From the NCBI RefSeq assembly GCF_000315625.1, contig NW_005434664.1, positions 1,077,438 through 1,141,437 of the forward strand: a stretch of DNA of 64,000 nt, written 5' to 3'. This document shows, piece by piece, positions 1-10,799 of the stretch (position 1 is its first letter; every line of letters starts with the position of its first letter). Origin of the DNA: Guillardia theta CCMP2712. Lineage: Eukaryota > Cryptophyceae > Pyrenomonadales > Geminigeraceae. The notes under the pieces were generated by a model that worked only from the letters and a program-made list of their open reading frames with translations, was not told where the DNA came from and did no database searches. Position numbers and translations under genes: made by a program.

Positions 1-69
1 TGAAATAGTCAAGGAGTTGATGAGCAGTAACTTGTCTTGTTCAAACATCCCCTAGCTCATCTTGTTCGA

Positions 70-920
70 TCCCAGACGTCTTTGCGAAGTTTTCCGGGGA
101 GGAGTGGAGGTCAGAGGATTTGCCTCAGATAGGAACGAGGTAAGAGCTCTGCACTGTCTCTCAGCGACCGACTGTTTTGTGTCAGCGGCTTGACGGACAA
201 GAATGGTGACGACGTGAACCAAGGTGGGTCAATATTCCTTCCCCACCCTCCATGAACTCTTATTTTATCCCTCACTCCAGCCCTCGTAAGACCGCCGTGC
301 ACGGCTGCATGCTTGCAGCGAGCGATTCCTGGGGAGGACAGGTGAAGGGTGTTTGCTCCATGGCACCTCTGACCAAGGTCTCAAGGCCCTTCATGGACAC
401 CAGCTCCATCACAGATTGGCTCTTACCCCAGCTGCAAATTGAAATGAAGGCAAGTTGAAAACTGCTGGGCGGCCTGAAACTCACAGGACATGCAGGATGA
501 AGACGATTATCTGGGGGTGCCGGGAACGACGCCGGTCGATGGGAGGTGCGGACGCGCCCGGTCCTGTGACGAATCATGACGTGGCTCAAGGGAATACGCT
601 GAGGGACATTTTGGGGTGTATGCCTTGAACAAGAGACCGCCCAAGATCCCTGAGAACCAGACCGAACCGTACATCCCCTCTACCCAGAGGTCCAACAGAA
701 GTTTCCGGGTGTTGTCTGCTGTGCTCTGTTTTGGTTCCTCCTCGCTGACTTGTTGTGGGTAGATTGAGGTGAGCAAGTACGAGACCGAGGAGTTGAGGAG
801 GAGGGGAATGGTAATGCTCCTTCACCTTCCTGTGCTTGTGCTCCACCAATGAAGGAACCTCAGGCAACCGAGGAGCTGGAAGGCGAGTACTTAGACGAGG
901 AGAAGGAAGAGAACTGGTAA
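70..920 (+). CDS. 3' part of an unrecognised spliced gene
   Basis: No family is recognised. Several short stretches read as exons between GT-AG signals. One near 360-455 encodes MAPLTKVSRPFMDTSS. One near 500-550 encodes DEDDYLGVPGTTPVDG. One near 610-705 encodes GVYALNKRPPKIPENQTEPY. The last pieces, about 760-920, encode an acidic tail ending in EEKEENW before TAA at 918-920. The probable intron after RSNRSFR is about 54 nt, in line with other genes here. The 5' end is unclear and probably lies left of the window, so this is treated as partial. The charged tail suggests a soluble protein, but no function can be assigned. Confidence 0.35.
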
Positions 921-1059
921 GAATGCTAATATCAATCCTTCAACGTTTTTGACATGTTGACATCAGAGATTTGAAACTTAGTGGTCGGGCTGAATCTATT
1001 AAAAAAAAACGCATCACCGACTACTGAAGACTCTCACTGTCATGTGCCGTCCATGGCCG

Positions 1060-1320
1060 CATGCTATGGCCGCGATGATCGGTGTGGCCCGGCTACACTG
1101 CGGCGGCGGCCGGCCCGGCGACTCACTGAGTCACTGCCGGCGTACGCCGGGTCCGGTCACGCGGCCCGGGCCGGGGCTGGTTTTAAGTTCCGAAGTTCAT
1201 GCCGGCCCCTCGGAGTAAGAAACTCCGAAGGGCCCCGGCCCCGAGCCGCACTCAAAGTTTCATAGGCTGGCCGCGCTGTCAGCAGCGGCCGGATCACCAC
1301 TCGGCCTCCTGGCCTTCAAA
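1060..1320. other. GC-rich island with GAGTCACTG-type motifs
   Basis: This non-coding stretch is dominated by CCGG and GGCC runs and short repeats such as ACTCACTGAGTCACTG. It resembles islands near 6.3, 16.7, 26.6, 32.5, 41.9, 44.7 and 58.8 kb. Open frames across it look like composition artefacts. Next to it, about 1600-1745, is a G-run tract (GGGGTGGGGG, GTAGGGTAGGG). Confidence 0.5.
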
Positions 1321-1775
1321 GATACAAAAACAAGGTTTTTACTTCCAACTGTACAGAAAATTTCAGTCAATGCTCGCCTCCCTCAAAAGTTGACTTCGTT
1401 GATCTCTTTCGCCTTTCTTTTAGAACATTTTTAGGAGGTACTTTTTGTACTGTATGTAAAAATCTGTACTGACCGCAACACTTTTAGAGGCTCTACAAAC
1501 TAATATTTTCTTTATTGAACTGGTACTGCCAGCCCTGGTTTACTACCACTAATAATCAACGCAAAGTCATGGCAGCCAGCAAGCAGTCATCCTAGCCCAC
1601 AAATAGGGGTGGGGGTTAGATAATTTATGGGTGGGGTAATTGGGAACATACGGTGCAGACTCGAAATCCTGGTACAAACGACTGAACATAGTAGGGTAGG
1701 GTGATCATAGTCGCAACAGAAGGTGGGGTGATCTTTTGGTAACGGGGTGGTGTCATCCAGGCTTATCTCCCCCGA

Positions 1776-1783
1776 TATAAAAG
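1776..1783 (+). promoter_or_regulatory. TATA box
   Basis: TATAAAAG lies about 135 bp upstream of the ATG at 1918. The interval down to the ATG is pyrimidine-rich (CTCCTCTACACTCC), as expected for a 5' UTR. This is one of few clear TATA elements in the window. Confidence 0.5.
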
Positions 1784-1917
1784 ATACTGGGCAGTGGGCA
1801 GTTCCATGCGCTGCTCCTGCTGCTGAACTCCTCTACACTCCTTCCCTCCTCTACCGAGGCTCCCTGCTACACACTCGTTCTAACCTTCTCCGTCCCTACA
1901 CACCTCCCTGCACAACA

Positions 1918-2352
1918 ATGAACCGAGCTATCCTCCTCGCACGCCCTTTCAGGAGCCTCCGATCTCTCTCCAGGAGCCTCACTCAGCAAGCCAACCGTCT
2001 TGACTCCGTCCTAGGAGGAGACCTGAGTCTCGGGCCTCTTGCCCCGAAGACTATTGCCCCTATGGCCTCTGCCATGCACGTCAACAATGTGGGAGCCGAT
2101 GATCACTACATGGTAGACTCTCCGCTCTTTCAGAGTGAGGCCGTGGAAGAGGCTCAGATCAAGGACCGAGCTTATGTCCTCGCCTTGGCAGAGTCGCTCC
2201 TGATTAAGGTCAGCGTCAACTGGAGCCTCGAGCTTACCACAGCCAAGTATGAACAAGCGCATGCGGCTAGCCCTGCTGAAACTTACAAAGAGCGGGAGCA
2301 CTGGAGGCATGCGTTACAACTTGCCTATGGCCCAAGCTGCATGCACAGCTAG
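1918..2352 (+). CDS. Hypothetical protein, possibly mitochondrial
   Basis: This is a single-exon reading frame of 144 residues. An in-frame ATG exists upstream at 1747, but that start falls before the TATA box at 1776, so I chose the ATG at 1918 (context ACAACAATG). The N-terminus, MNRAILLARPFRSLRSLSRS, is rich in Arg, Ser and Leu with no acidic residue, which is typical of a mitochondrial presequence. The mature part has no recognised domain. It includes a segment reading ALAESLLIKVSVNWSLELTT and a charged C-terminus with EREHWRHALQLAYG. The function is unknown and the targeting is inferred from composition only. Confidence 0.5.
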   Translation: MNRAILLARPFRSLRSLSRSLTQQANRLDSVLGGDLSLGPLAPKTIAPMASAMHVNNVGADDHYMVDSPLFQSEAVEEAQIKDRAYVLALAESLLIKVSVNWSLELTTAKYEQAHAASPAETYKEREHWRHALQLAYGPSCMHS

Positions 2353-2596
2353 AGCTGAAACCTTCTTGTCTCCTCTGTTGTCTCGACCCTCGTCTAGAGT
2401 CGACGTGTTGTTCTAGCACCCTTGTTCTGTAACAGTAAACATCTGAAAGCTGCTTGTGAAGTACATGTCTCTACCGTTCTCTACCGTAGGTTGACACCTG
2501 CACTTTGCAATGTAGAGGATTCTGGTTCAGATAGACTAGTTTACAAATTGACAGCATGAGAACTGAGATGAAGAATGCCGATAAAGACAGAACTAT

Positions 2597-5500
2597 ACGA
2601 CAGCACTATCAATTGCCTCCTAGCGCTACACCGTTGTCCTTGGCCCACTTCTTCACTGTCCGGAGAAGATACTCCACCTGCATGGGTTGGTCGGTCATGT
2701 GCCCGCAGAAGCTAGAACGGTAGGAGAAGAAGCAAGGTGAGGTAGCAAGGAGAGCAAGTAGTAGGAGCAGGAGAAAGAGAGGAGGAACAGTGGATGTATG
2801 GCAGTAGCAGGAGGAGGAGGAGGAGGAGGAGGAGGAGGAAGAGAGAGTGCCTGTGGGTTGGAAGTGCTTCTGAGCATTTCGATCATCTCCGGGAGGGAGT
2901 CTTTGGGCTCTTTCTTGGCCAGCACCTGACGAGTCACTCAGCAGACACACGCACACGTCAGTCCTGACCATCTGAAAGGCGCCGACAAAGGCTCCTTTCT
3001 TGCCCTCCCAGTACTCGGGCAGTGAGTCGATGCGCTCAAGCACATTGAAAGCCTACGAGGCAAGCTCAGATGTATGGGATAGGAAGGGCAGGAAACTATA
3101 AAAGCACCAGCAAAGTAGTGTAGTAATGAAAAGGAGACAGTCTGAGGTGGGAGAAGGGATAGGCAGAAGGGATAGGCAGAAGGGAGAGGGAGGAGGGAGA
3201 AGGGAGAAGGGAGAGGGAGAGGAAGGCGTCACCTTGAGAGAGTAGAAGAAATGCCCCATGGAGTAGCACGTGTTGGCAATCTCCTTCTCTCAGAGTCACT
3301 CGTACAGCAGCTCTCTCCCAGCTCACCTGCAGCAGAACGTACGCGTTGGAGGAGACGTCCAAGGAGAGATAAGCCTGCAAGAGATGTGACTCAAGTCCGA
3401 CATCTGCTGGGGGTCTGCTGACCTCCCATGCAAGGTGAGGCTTGTCGTTGTGTATGTGCGTCCGAGCCCTCCAGGCGATGAAGGAGAACTCGTTTCTTAT
3501 CTCCGGTGACTTGACGCTGTCAAACGCCTGCTCCGCTCCCTTCCTGCCCCAGCCTCGGTTAGTCCCAGGAGAGGAGGCTCGCAGCAGCCTACCAGTGGCC
3601 GGCACAGGCTTGTGCTATGCCGAAGTTGTAGTTGAAGCTGTCGTCCTCTCGCAGGTAGGGCGCGATGGACTGAGAGCGAGTGAGAAGCTTCCAACAGAGC
3701 TCGACCCTTCCAGTCGCAGGCTCGTCGATGTCTCGCGTGCGGGCTGGGCGTCGTCTCGCAGGGGCAGCGGGAGGTGGAGGGGGACTGACCTTGAGGTAGA
3801 TGTTCACGTCGTCGAACTGCTTCAGCAGGAAGAAGCACTGGGCCATACACTGCCGCACGCCTCAAGAGAGCCCGCCTCCGCCTCCTCCTCCCACCTGTCT
3901 GCCTGGGATCGTGTCGCAATGGCTGCTGGACGCGCCGACAATCTGCGGCGGGGGAACACGTCATCAGCACGAGCACACGAGCCGGCGAGTCGTCAAGAGA
4001 CCTGGAAGTACTGCTGGGCCTGCTTGAGCAGCTCGGAGTTGTTCTTCTCCTGCCCATCGCCGTCACTGAACAGCAGCAGCAGCAGCAGCGACGAGCCTGT
4101 CCGATGGAGGCATAGACGACTGCTTTCAGGATGTATTCTTCTGGTTGCGTCGGCTCCAGGTCCTTGATCACGTCCTGCGGTGGACGCGTGAGGCTGATGG
4201 GCGAGAGGGACGAGGGGAGGGACGTTGGCGTGCTCGAGGTCGCCCTGGTGGAGGTAGTAGATGCAGAGGTTGATGCGAGCTTCCGGGATGACCGACATGA
4301 GCGGCGGAAACACCTGCCGGCCCCTCAGCCCTCAGCCCTCGGGGCTTCCCCATCACCTGCAGGGCGTTCTCGCCGCTGAGAGAGGAGGAGGTCAGCGAAG
4401 CAGAGGACCAGCAGGACGTGCGCGCGTCACCTCCGGAAGACTGAGAGGTTGTGCCGGATGAGCTCGTTGTCGATGGACGAGACTGCCAGACGGTCACACG
4501 CAGCGCAAGAGAGCAGGAGGGAAGAAGAAGGGAGAGGAAGGAGGAGAGAAGGGATAGAGAAGGCGAGAGATGGAGAGGGAGTAGGCGAGGTGACTGCAGG
4601 AGGAGAGGCTGAGGCAGCAGACTGAGGAGGCTCAACAAGAGGCTGCGAGCAAGCGACTCTCTTACCTGGCGCTCCGTAGATGGAGCCCAACGCCTTCAGC
4701 TCAGCCTGCGGTCAAGACGCCAGTCAGCCTTCGCCCTCCTCTTCCCCTCCTCCACCTCCGCGGCTGATCCGTTGTAGAGCTTGTAGTGGTTGCATGCTTT
4801 GATGTTGATGGCGTACAGGCTGTCTGCTCGCAGCTGGGCAGTCAGGTGGACCATGCGCACGAGCTGAGGTTCACCTGGAAACCGGTTGAGGTAGAGGTTC
4901 AAGATCTCCAGAGACACGTCGTAGTAGTCCTGCAGGGCAAGGCAGCAGGAGCGAGAGGCCGTCAGCGACAGGCGCGTCCAGCAGTCTCATCGACCCACCA
5001 GCTTGTAGTAGCAGAGGGCCACGTACACGTTGAGCGCGATGTTGTCTCTCTGCTCCAGCAACACCCTCTTGTATACGTCCGTCGCCTCCTGCCCTCCCCC
5101 ACCATCAGCCACCAGCAGATGCGCGGGCAGCCTGCCGACCTGATAGTGACCGCGAAGGAAGTGCATGGCGGCTAACGACAGCTGATCTTCAACGCTGCAC
5201 GCACGCGCAGCATGACTGCCTGACGCCTCGACGCCTCCTCCTACCTTGCTGACATCTTCTGGTGGTAGATCATGAGCTTACCCTCGTCCCCTGCCGCTCG
5301 TGAGCACCCCCTCGCCCTCCTCCTCTCCTCCTCATACCTATCTTATGCGCCATGTGGAACAGGATCCGGTTCTGCAATTGACCTGGCGGCCCCCTGCAGG
5401 CGAGTCAAGTCAGTCAGCACGAGCTTCCAAGTCCCGTCCCGCACCTCAGCGCGCACTCCTCCACTGCCTTGTACTGCCCGAGCCCGAAGTGGCAGATGGC

Positions 5501-6109
5501 CTTCCACAACCAGGCCATGGGCTCAGGGTCTGCCGCTGGACGTGAGGGAGGAGAAGAGGAGCGAGGAGGAGGCGTCGAGTTACCTTGATCATACTTGAGA
5601 TGCTCGTCGATCTGATTCATCGCCGCCTGAAAGTCTCCCAGGTGGATGTAGCAGTACGCCATCCAGAACCTGATCCCTGCCTCACTCCCACCTCCTCCCC
5701 AGCTAGTCAAACCTCTTCTCCGTCTCCAGCCCGACATTCGATTTGACTTCGTCCGTGTTCACCTGGCAGCCAGTCGGCGCTTCTCCTCAACTCCTCCCCC
5801 TCCCCAGTCCTCGCCCCCCTTTCCCTTCCTCGCTCTCCCTGCTCCTTCCTTGCCCTCCCTCCCTCACCTGCCAGTTGAGAAGCCCCAGAGCTCCGTTCCA
5901 GTCACTGCCAGGCTGCGTCAGTCCCACCACTCTCACCAGCAGGAGCTTCGAGCATCGACCGTGATTCGACGAAGGCCTCGAGGTCGGGGATCTTCTTCCT
6001 GTTCTCCTTCGCCTTCTTGGAGGCGGAGCTGTCGCTGAACGTCTTGGCTCCAGCCCTCTTGGGGAACAACATCTTGATGCCTGGATTGCCAAGCAAGGTC
6101 AGGGTTGAG
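2597..6109 (-). repeat. Inverted gene-sized duplication, left arm
   Basis: This arm matches 27433-30935 in reverse orientation, introns included. Similarity begins about 37 bp before the ATG (CTCAACCCTGACCTTGCTTG is shared) and ends about 12 bp after the stop (TAGTGCTGTCGT is shared). Outside those points the flanks look unrelated. The arms differ mainly in microsatellite tracts inside introns. Confidence 0.85.
2609..6072 (-). CDS. IFT56: Intraflagellar transport protein IFT56 (TTC26/DYF-13), copy 1
   Basis: IFT56 is a TPR protein of the IFT-B complex that helps carry motility-related cargo into cilia. The exons give a protein collinear with animal TTC26. The N-terminus [10 protein letters not shown] is followed by [13 protein letters not shown], then [129 protein letters not shown] and [11 protein letters not shown]. 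Introns are mostly 43-60 nt and several contain purine microsatellites. No exon is visibly broken. It differs from copy 2 at a few residues, for example SSNAYVLLQ here against SSKSYVLLQ there, and AFNVLERID against AFDVLERLD. The two copies point away from each other across about 21 kb. The start is the ATG matching the TTC26 N-terminus. Confidence 0.88.
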
Positions 6110-7670
6110 GTTAGAGAGAGTGTGATGTTGGCTTGGAGCACAAGCCTCGCAAGGTTCAGCTATCTTAAGTCTCATTCTCGCCTGCTACTTTCTAGTTTGC
6201 TGTGCCTGCCGATGCCTTCATCTATCAACTTGACGAGTCCTTTGACAGCAATCATGGCAATGGAATTGCAACTTGTCGGAACTTCGGAAGCTTAGTGGCA
6301 TGGAGGCTGTGCGGCGGGGCACGAGGCTCAGGGCCATCCGGTCTCACTCCGAGGCTCAGTAGCTGCCCTTGCACTGAGGCTTAGGCCCCGCTGAGCATGG
6401 CGGCAGCGACTTGGACGTCACGCAACTGCGGCCGCCACTGCCGCTGGAGCTGAGCGACTCTCGGAGTCCTGCCGCAGTGCATACCCGCCATCAAACTGAA
6501 ACCCTCAATTGAAAAATTTAGACTCTCCTGAGTGTGCTCGTACTGATTTTTTAATTTTACTTAGGCAGTAAACCGGAAAAATTAGAGCACACTGAAAAAT
6601 AACTCAATCCAGCTGTGTCAAACTTCACAAGTCACCTTCTCAGTACAGTGCCTAGCTCCGGGGACCGGCCCGGCCGGTGCAGCCGGGGCCCGGTACCAAG
6701 TTAATCAAGCTCAGTCGTCTTGTCCGCCCGGGGGCAGCCGGCAATAAAAAAAAACTCCCGGCAGGGTCTTGCAGGGGAGAAGGTAGGGGTGGTAGTAACG
6801 GGGGTAGGGGTGGTAGGGGTGGTAGTCAACGGTGGTAGATTTAATGTTTTATAATGGGGTGGGTGGTTGTCTTTTTGACAAAAATCACAGACGAGGTGGT
6901 GATTGAGGCGGGGAGTAGGGGTAGAGGTAGTACAATGAGGCATTTTTTGGTGTAGGAGTGGGTAGGGTGGGTATTCGGGGTAAGGGAGTAGTCGTGGAGC
7001 GAAGTAAGCTACTTACAGGGGGGGTAGGGGTACTCCGGGTGTTGGCTTGTTTTTTACATTTCACTGGGAAATGATGGGGGTAGGGGTGGGGTTGTAAGGG
7101 GGGTAGGGTGGACAGGAGTTGTTGGTAGGGTCTGGCGCTGCAAAAAACAAGCATGGCAGAGCAATGGAAAGGCGAGGAGGAGGGGAGGAGGAAGGTAGAA
7201 GAAGGACGATGACGACTGAGAAACCTATGATAGATGAGAAGATGAGAAAACAGTAAGGAGAGCAGGGTTGGAGGAGAAAAAGGAGAGGACAGGACAGGAG
7301 TGGAGAGGGACAGGGGAGGAGGGGTGCGTGAGCGGAACCTGAAAGAAGAGGGAAGGGAACGAGAAGATAGCACCAGGAGTATGCATTGAAGATGTTTACA
7401 TCATTTGATCATATATTGTAAGGGTGAAGCAAGACGTTCGGGTGTTGGCGATGAATTTCATCTCGTAACATGTATTCTTGTCTTTGACAAACATTCGCTT
7501 CCCACTTCGAGATGTCCGAAACTTGATCGCAGAGTATCTGTCTGACCCATTCCTGTATTCTCGGATCTGTTTTAAGCATACAGTCATTCGAATAACCGAT
7601 ATCAACATTGAAATGTTGACAAACGGTTGGCAGGTTGCTGTAATATCTACCCCCCCCGTTTCTTGCCAAG
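6110..7670. other. Intergenic: GC-rich island, AT-rich motif and G-run tract
   Basis: No convincing gene is seen. About 6300-6480 and 6650-6740 are GC-rich island sequence. About 6540-6572 is a degenerate minus-strand copy of the AT-rich motif (GTACTGATTTTTTAATTTTA). About 6775-7130 is a G-run tract built from GGGGTAGGGGTGG. A purine-rich stretch follows at 7150-7370. The last part, about 7400-7680, has an open minus frame that I could not assign. Confidence 0.5.
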
Positions 7671-7679
7671 GCTCTCTCA

Positions 7680-9134
7680 ATGTCTAGAGCAGACTTCATG
7701 TATGCCAGCGACGATTCGTACAGTGGCTCGTTAGATTCTCAAGATGGGTTCTATGAAAACAATTCTTTTGAAGGGGATGGGCTCGAGTCGTACGACGAGA
7801 TGTATGACTACGACAGCGAACACTCTGAGGGATCATGGTTCGGCCAGCAGTACGCCGTTCCAGGGATCCGCGGACAGCAGTACGGCAGTCGACCGATGGA
7901 CACTGACGATCGAACTTCTCAGAGCGGCGAAGTTAGGCCCGTAGTCTGCCATATGTGCTCCCGTTCCTTTGCAAGAATGCCGAACCTTGTGAGGCACTGG
8001 GGAGGAAACATCGACCCGGTGCAACTCGACTGCTACACGTGCAGTCGTCAGTTCTGCAGTGACAGTGCGTTACTTCGGCATATGCAAGACGCGCATGGAG
8101 ATGACCCTCACTGCTGCCCTCATTGCGGAAAATCTTTCTCGTCGAGGAATGGCCTAATGTCGCACAGGGGTTTCGAGCCAGATGTTCTCTATCACGAGTG
8201 CAACTACTGCGATCGATCCTTCTGCAGTAGAAAGTCAAGAGACCAGCATGAGAGCAGCTCGCACGGTAATGAGTGCGAAGTGTGCAACACGCAGTTTGCA
8301 TCGCGAAGGCAGCTTGAGAATCACCGAGGAGGCGCTCCTTTCAACGCACGGTTTGACTGCAGGATTTGCGGGCGCTGGTTCTGCAGTGCAAGGTTGTTGT
8401 GTTGACTTGTATCTTTTCGTTGCTCACATGCTAGCAGGAGTCTCATGCAGCATGCAGACATGTCGCATCACGGGTTTGAATGCCTGCGGTGTCCAATCTG
8501 CCGTACATCGTTTGCAAACCTCGGACAGCTTCTCCTGCATTGCGGTATTGAACAGTCAGGTTGATGATGGTCAGTGAGATTTGCTGCTCAGATGGTGTGC
8601 GACCGACACATGCCTTCCACTGCCGCGTCTGCTCGAGGCCATTCTGCAGCATGAGCAGGAAGATATTTCATGAGCAGAACGAGTAAGGGCCTGCTGCTGT
8701 GATAGGCAAGACTCAGTGATGGTTCGCCAGGTGCAACGTCGGTTCCTCTCCTGATCTCCTGGAGGACTTCTGGAGCTCCGATGGGCTTCATAGAGCGCTA
8801 GCTGAGCTGATCCGACGAGCTCAGAGCATGAGCTCAGAGCAGCAGCAGTCCACTGCCTCCCGCGTCATGTCACGGCTGCAGCCTCGCGCAGCAACACACG
8901 AGGTGGAGGCGATCTAGCTTCAATGGCAATGTGATGGCTGTCATCAGGAAAAGGACGATAAGGAAGGATGCATCTTCTGCTTTGACAACTTTGGCTCTGC
9001 GGTGTGTTGCTGGGAGCTCGCTGTCATTCTCTGAGGCCATGCAGGACGTGACGACGCTGCCGTGCTCGCACACCTTCCACTACAAGTGCATGAGACAGTG
9101 GGCAATGAACAACTCCTGCCCTGTATGCAGGTGA
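7680..9134 (+). CDS. C2H2-like zinc-finger protein with C-terminal RING-H2
   Basis: The first exon opens with an acidic, Tyr/Ser-rich region and continues into a row of Cys2-His fingers. The fingers alternate. Some lack the last His (CHMCSRSFARMPNLVRHWG, CPHCGKSFSSRNGLMSHRG, CEVCNTQFASRRQLENHRGG). Others are full C2H2 with an FCS signature (CYTCSRQFCSDSALLRHMQ, CNYCDRSFCSRKSRDQHE, CRICGRWFCSAR). Splicing after CSAR at about 8394 through a 46-nt intron restores SLMQHADMSHH and two more fingers. Further exons add a RING: a Cys pair near GCIFCFDNF, then LPCSHTFHYKCMRQWAMNN and SCPVCR. TGA follows CPVCR directly, although a splice there could extend the protein to about 9285. RING proteins usually act as E3 ubiquitin ligases, so the fingers could select a substrate or nucleic acid. 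That role is inferred. Confidence 0.65.
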
Positions 9135-9485
9135 GGGAGGAACGTGCCGTGTGCTAGCTATTGATAGGCTTCTTTAGAGCACAGATATGTCGAGACCCAC
9201 CCAACTCGAACTCGGACTATCTCAGGTCCTAGCAAGAGCGCCTCCCGTTGGAAGCGCGTCTACCAGCCATCTGTTATGCAACTGATATCCCTGCTTGCAA
9301 GCCTAGCCTGCTGTCGTTACCCCCATCCTCGCTCCCTAGGCCCCCTCTTACAGCTCGTCGTTGCTCTGCATCCAGCCATCACTCGCACCGAGGGGCAAGA
9401 AGATTTCTCACCTTATCAACTGTGTTGGACGTCTTATCCCTGCTCACAAGCGTCAGACAAGCAAGTCTAGCCTCTCCCTCCTCCA

Positions 9486-10165
9486 TCACCCCATCACGCT
9501 GCTCCATCTTGGCATCATGAGCGATGGATTTTTCCACCAGCCAGCCTGCTGCTCTGAGGGAACTGGAGGCTGCGCCTGATCGTGTGACTGACTCGATGAC
9601 GAACTTGTCGCTGCTCCAAGAATTCCCTCAGAGGAAGGAAGCGCGAAGTAGTCCTTGGCCTTGTCAGCCGTTGATCGCCAGTCCCAGTTCGACATCTGCT
9701 GTCTCGTTACAACGAGACACAACGAGGGCCAGCGCTTTTGCAGTTCATCACCTCCGAGCACAAGCTCTTTGCCTGCAGGTACTGCTGCTTGTACCTACCA
9801 TTAAGTTCCTCACATTCAAGCAAACGCAAAGTCAACAACACCATGTCGGGTCGATCAGCATGGCTGCAGAGGCGTCTAACGTGTCGCCATACCTCTCGTA
9901 AAGAGGGTGAATGACCTTGTATGCTCGTCACGACAAGGAACAAGCAGACGGATCTGTAATCTCACAGCTCCTTCACCGATGTGATAGTAGTCCAGCGAGT
10001 TGCCATCCTCAAGAATGTAAGCTCCACACCTGATGAGCCAACAGCTCGTCAATGTGGACAAACAGGTGCACAAGGAGACACACCAAACACAAATACCAAA
10101 TACAGGCACAAGCCGGAGCGGGAGGAGCAGGAGCAGGAGCAGGAGCAGGGCGAATGCAGGGTTTA

Positions 10166-10204
<39 letters not shown>

Positions 10205-10746
10205 ATCAAAAAGATCCATTTTTGCTCACATCAGGCGAAGTTTCCCTCTCTTGTCAGCCCACTCAAGCCAAGATCGAGGTCTCCCAGAAAAACGATCCAT
10301 GTAGCTCTGGGAGCCCATCACAGGATGCCTGCAGCTCCACACGAGACAAGGAGGCACCTGAGTTTGACCTTGGGGATTTGACTGGAGGGCAATGACCTCG
10401 GCAAATCCTTTTAAATCAAATCAAACATGCAGGACACGGAGCAGACAAACGACAACCCGTGTCTTCGTCAAGAATGTCAGAGTAGTTTGATCTATCCTCT
10501 CGCTTGTCCGCTACTTGGGTCCAGTCACTGTTATCAAACCTGCGCCACGTCACGATCCAACCGCCAAGTCCTGTCCTCTTACATCTGCATCACCAGCGCT
10601 CGAAGCGTGGATACATCATCCCCTGTCTTTACCTTCATCGGATGCTTCTCGCCATCTGGTGCTGCGACTTGAATCACGACGTAATGGTTCGATTCTGCGG
10701 CTGTTGCTGCTCCTGACTGTACATGTGTGTGTTCGTGGACAGGCAT
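9486..10746 (-). CDS. Ubiquitin-like-domain protein (spliced, model tentative)
   Basis: The start MPVHEHTHVQSGAATAAES leads directly into a ubiquitin-like fold: YVVIQVAAPDGEKHPMKVKT, then GDDVSTLRALVMQM. After a roughly 43-nt intron the frame continues FDNSDWTQVADKREDRSN and a short acidic stretch. After a longer intron, which holds the GAGCAG/CTCCTG repeat at about 10120-10205, it reads CRLCGAYILEDGNSLDYYHI, matching the LEDGRTLSDYNI region of ubiquitin. Downstream pieces end in a Ser/Gln/Pro-rich tail (SEQQAGWWKNPSLMM) and a stop at 9486. The joins between the UBL and the tail are not certain. No C-terminal Gly-Gly is seen, so this is more likely a UBL-domain adaptor than a conjugated modifier. 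Confidence 0.45.
10120..10205. repeat. GAGCAG hexamer microsatellite
   Basis: A run of GAGCAG hexamers, with GCAGGA phase shifts, lies inside the presumed long intron of the ubiquitin-like gene. Open frames through it are Ser/Arg or Ala/Gly repeats and are not treated as coding. Confidence 0.7.
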
Positions 10747-10799
10747 GGCGAGCGTGAATGGAACTCAGGCAATCAAATCAGACGGGAATGGGTACAGTG

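Noticed and set aside
3442-4167. Plus-strand frames opposite IFT56 copy 1 (and minus frames opposite copy 2)
   Set aside because: They are antisense shadows. The TTC26-like motifs lie on the other strand in both copies.
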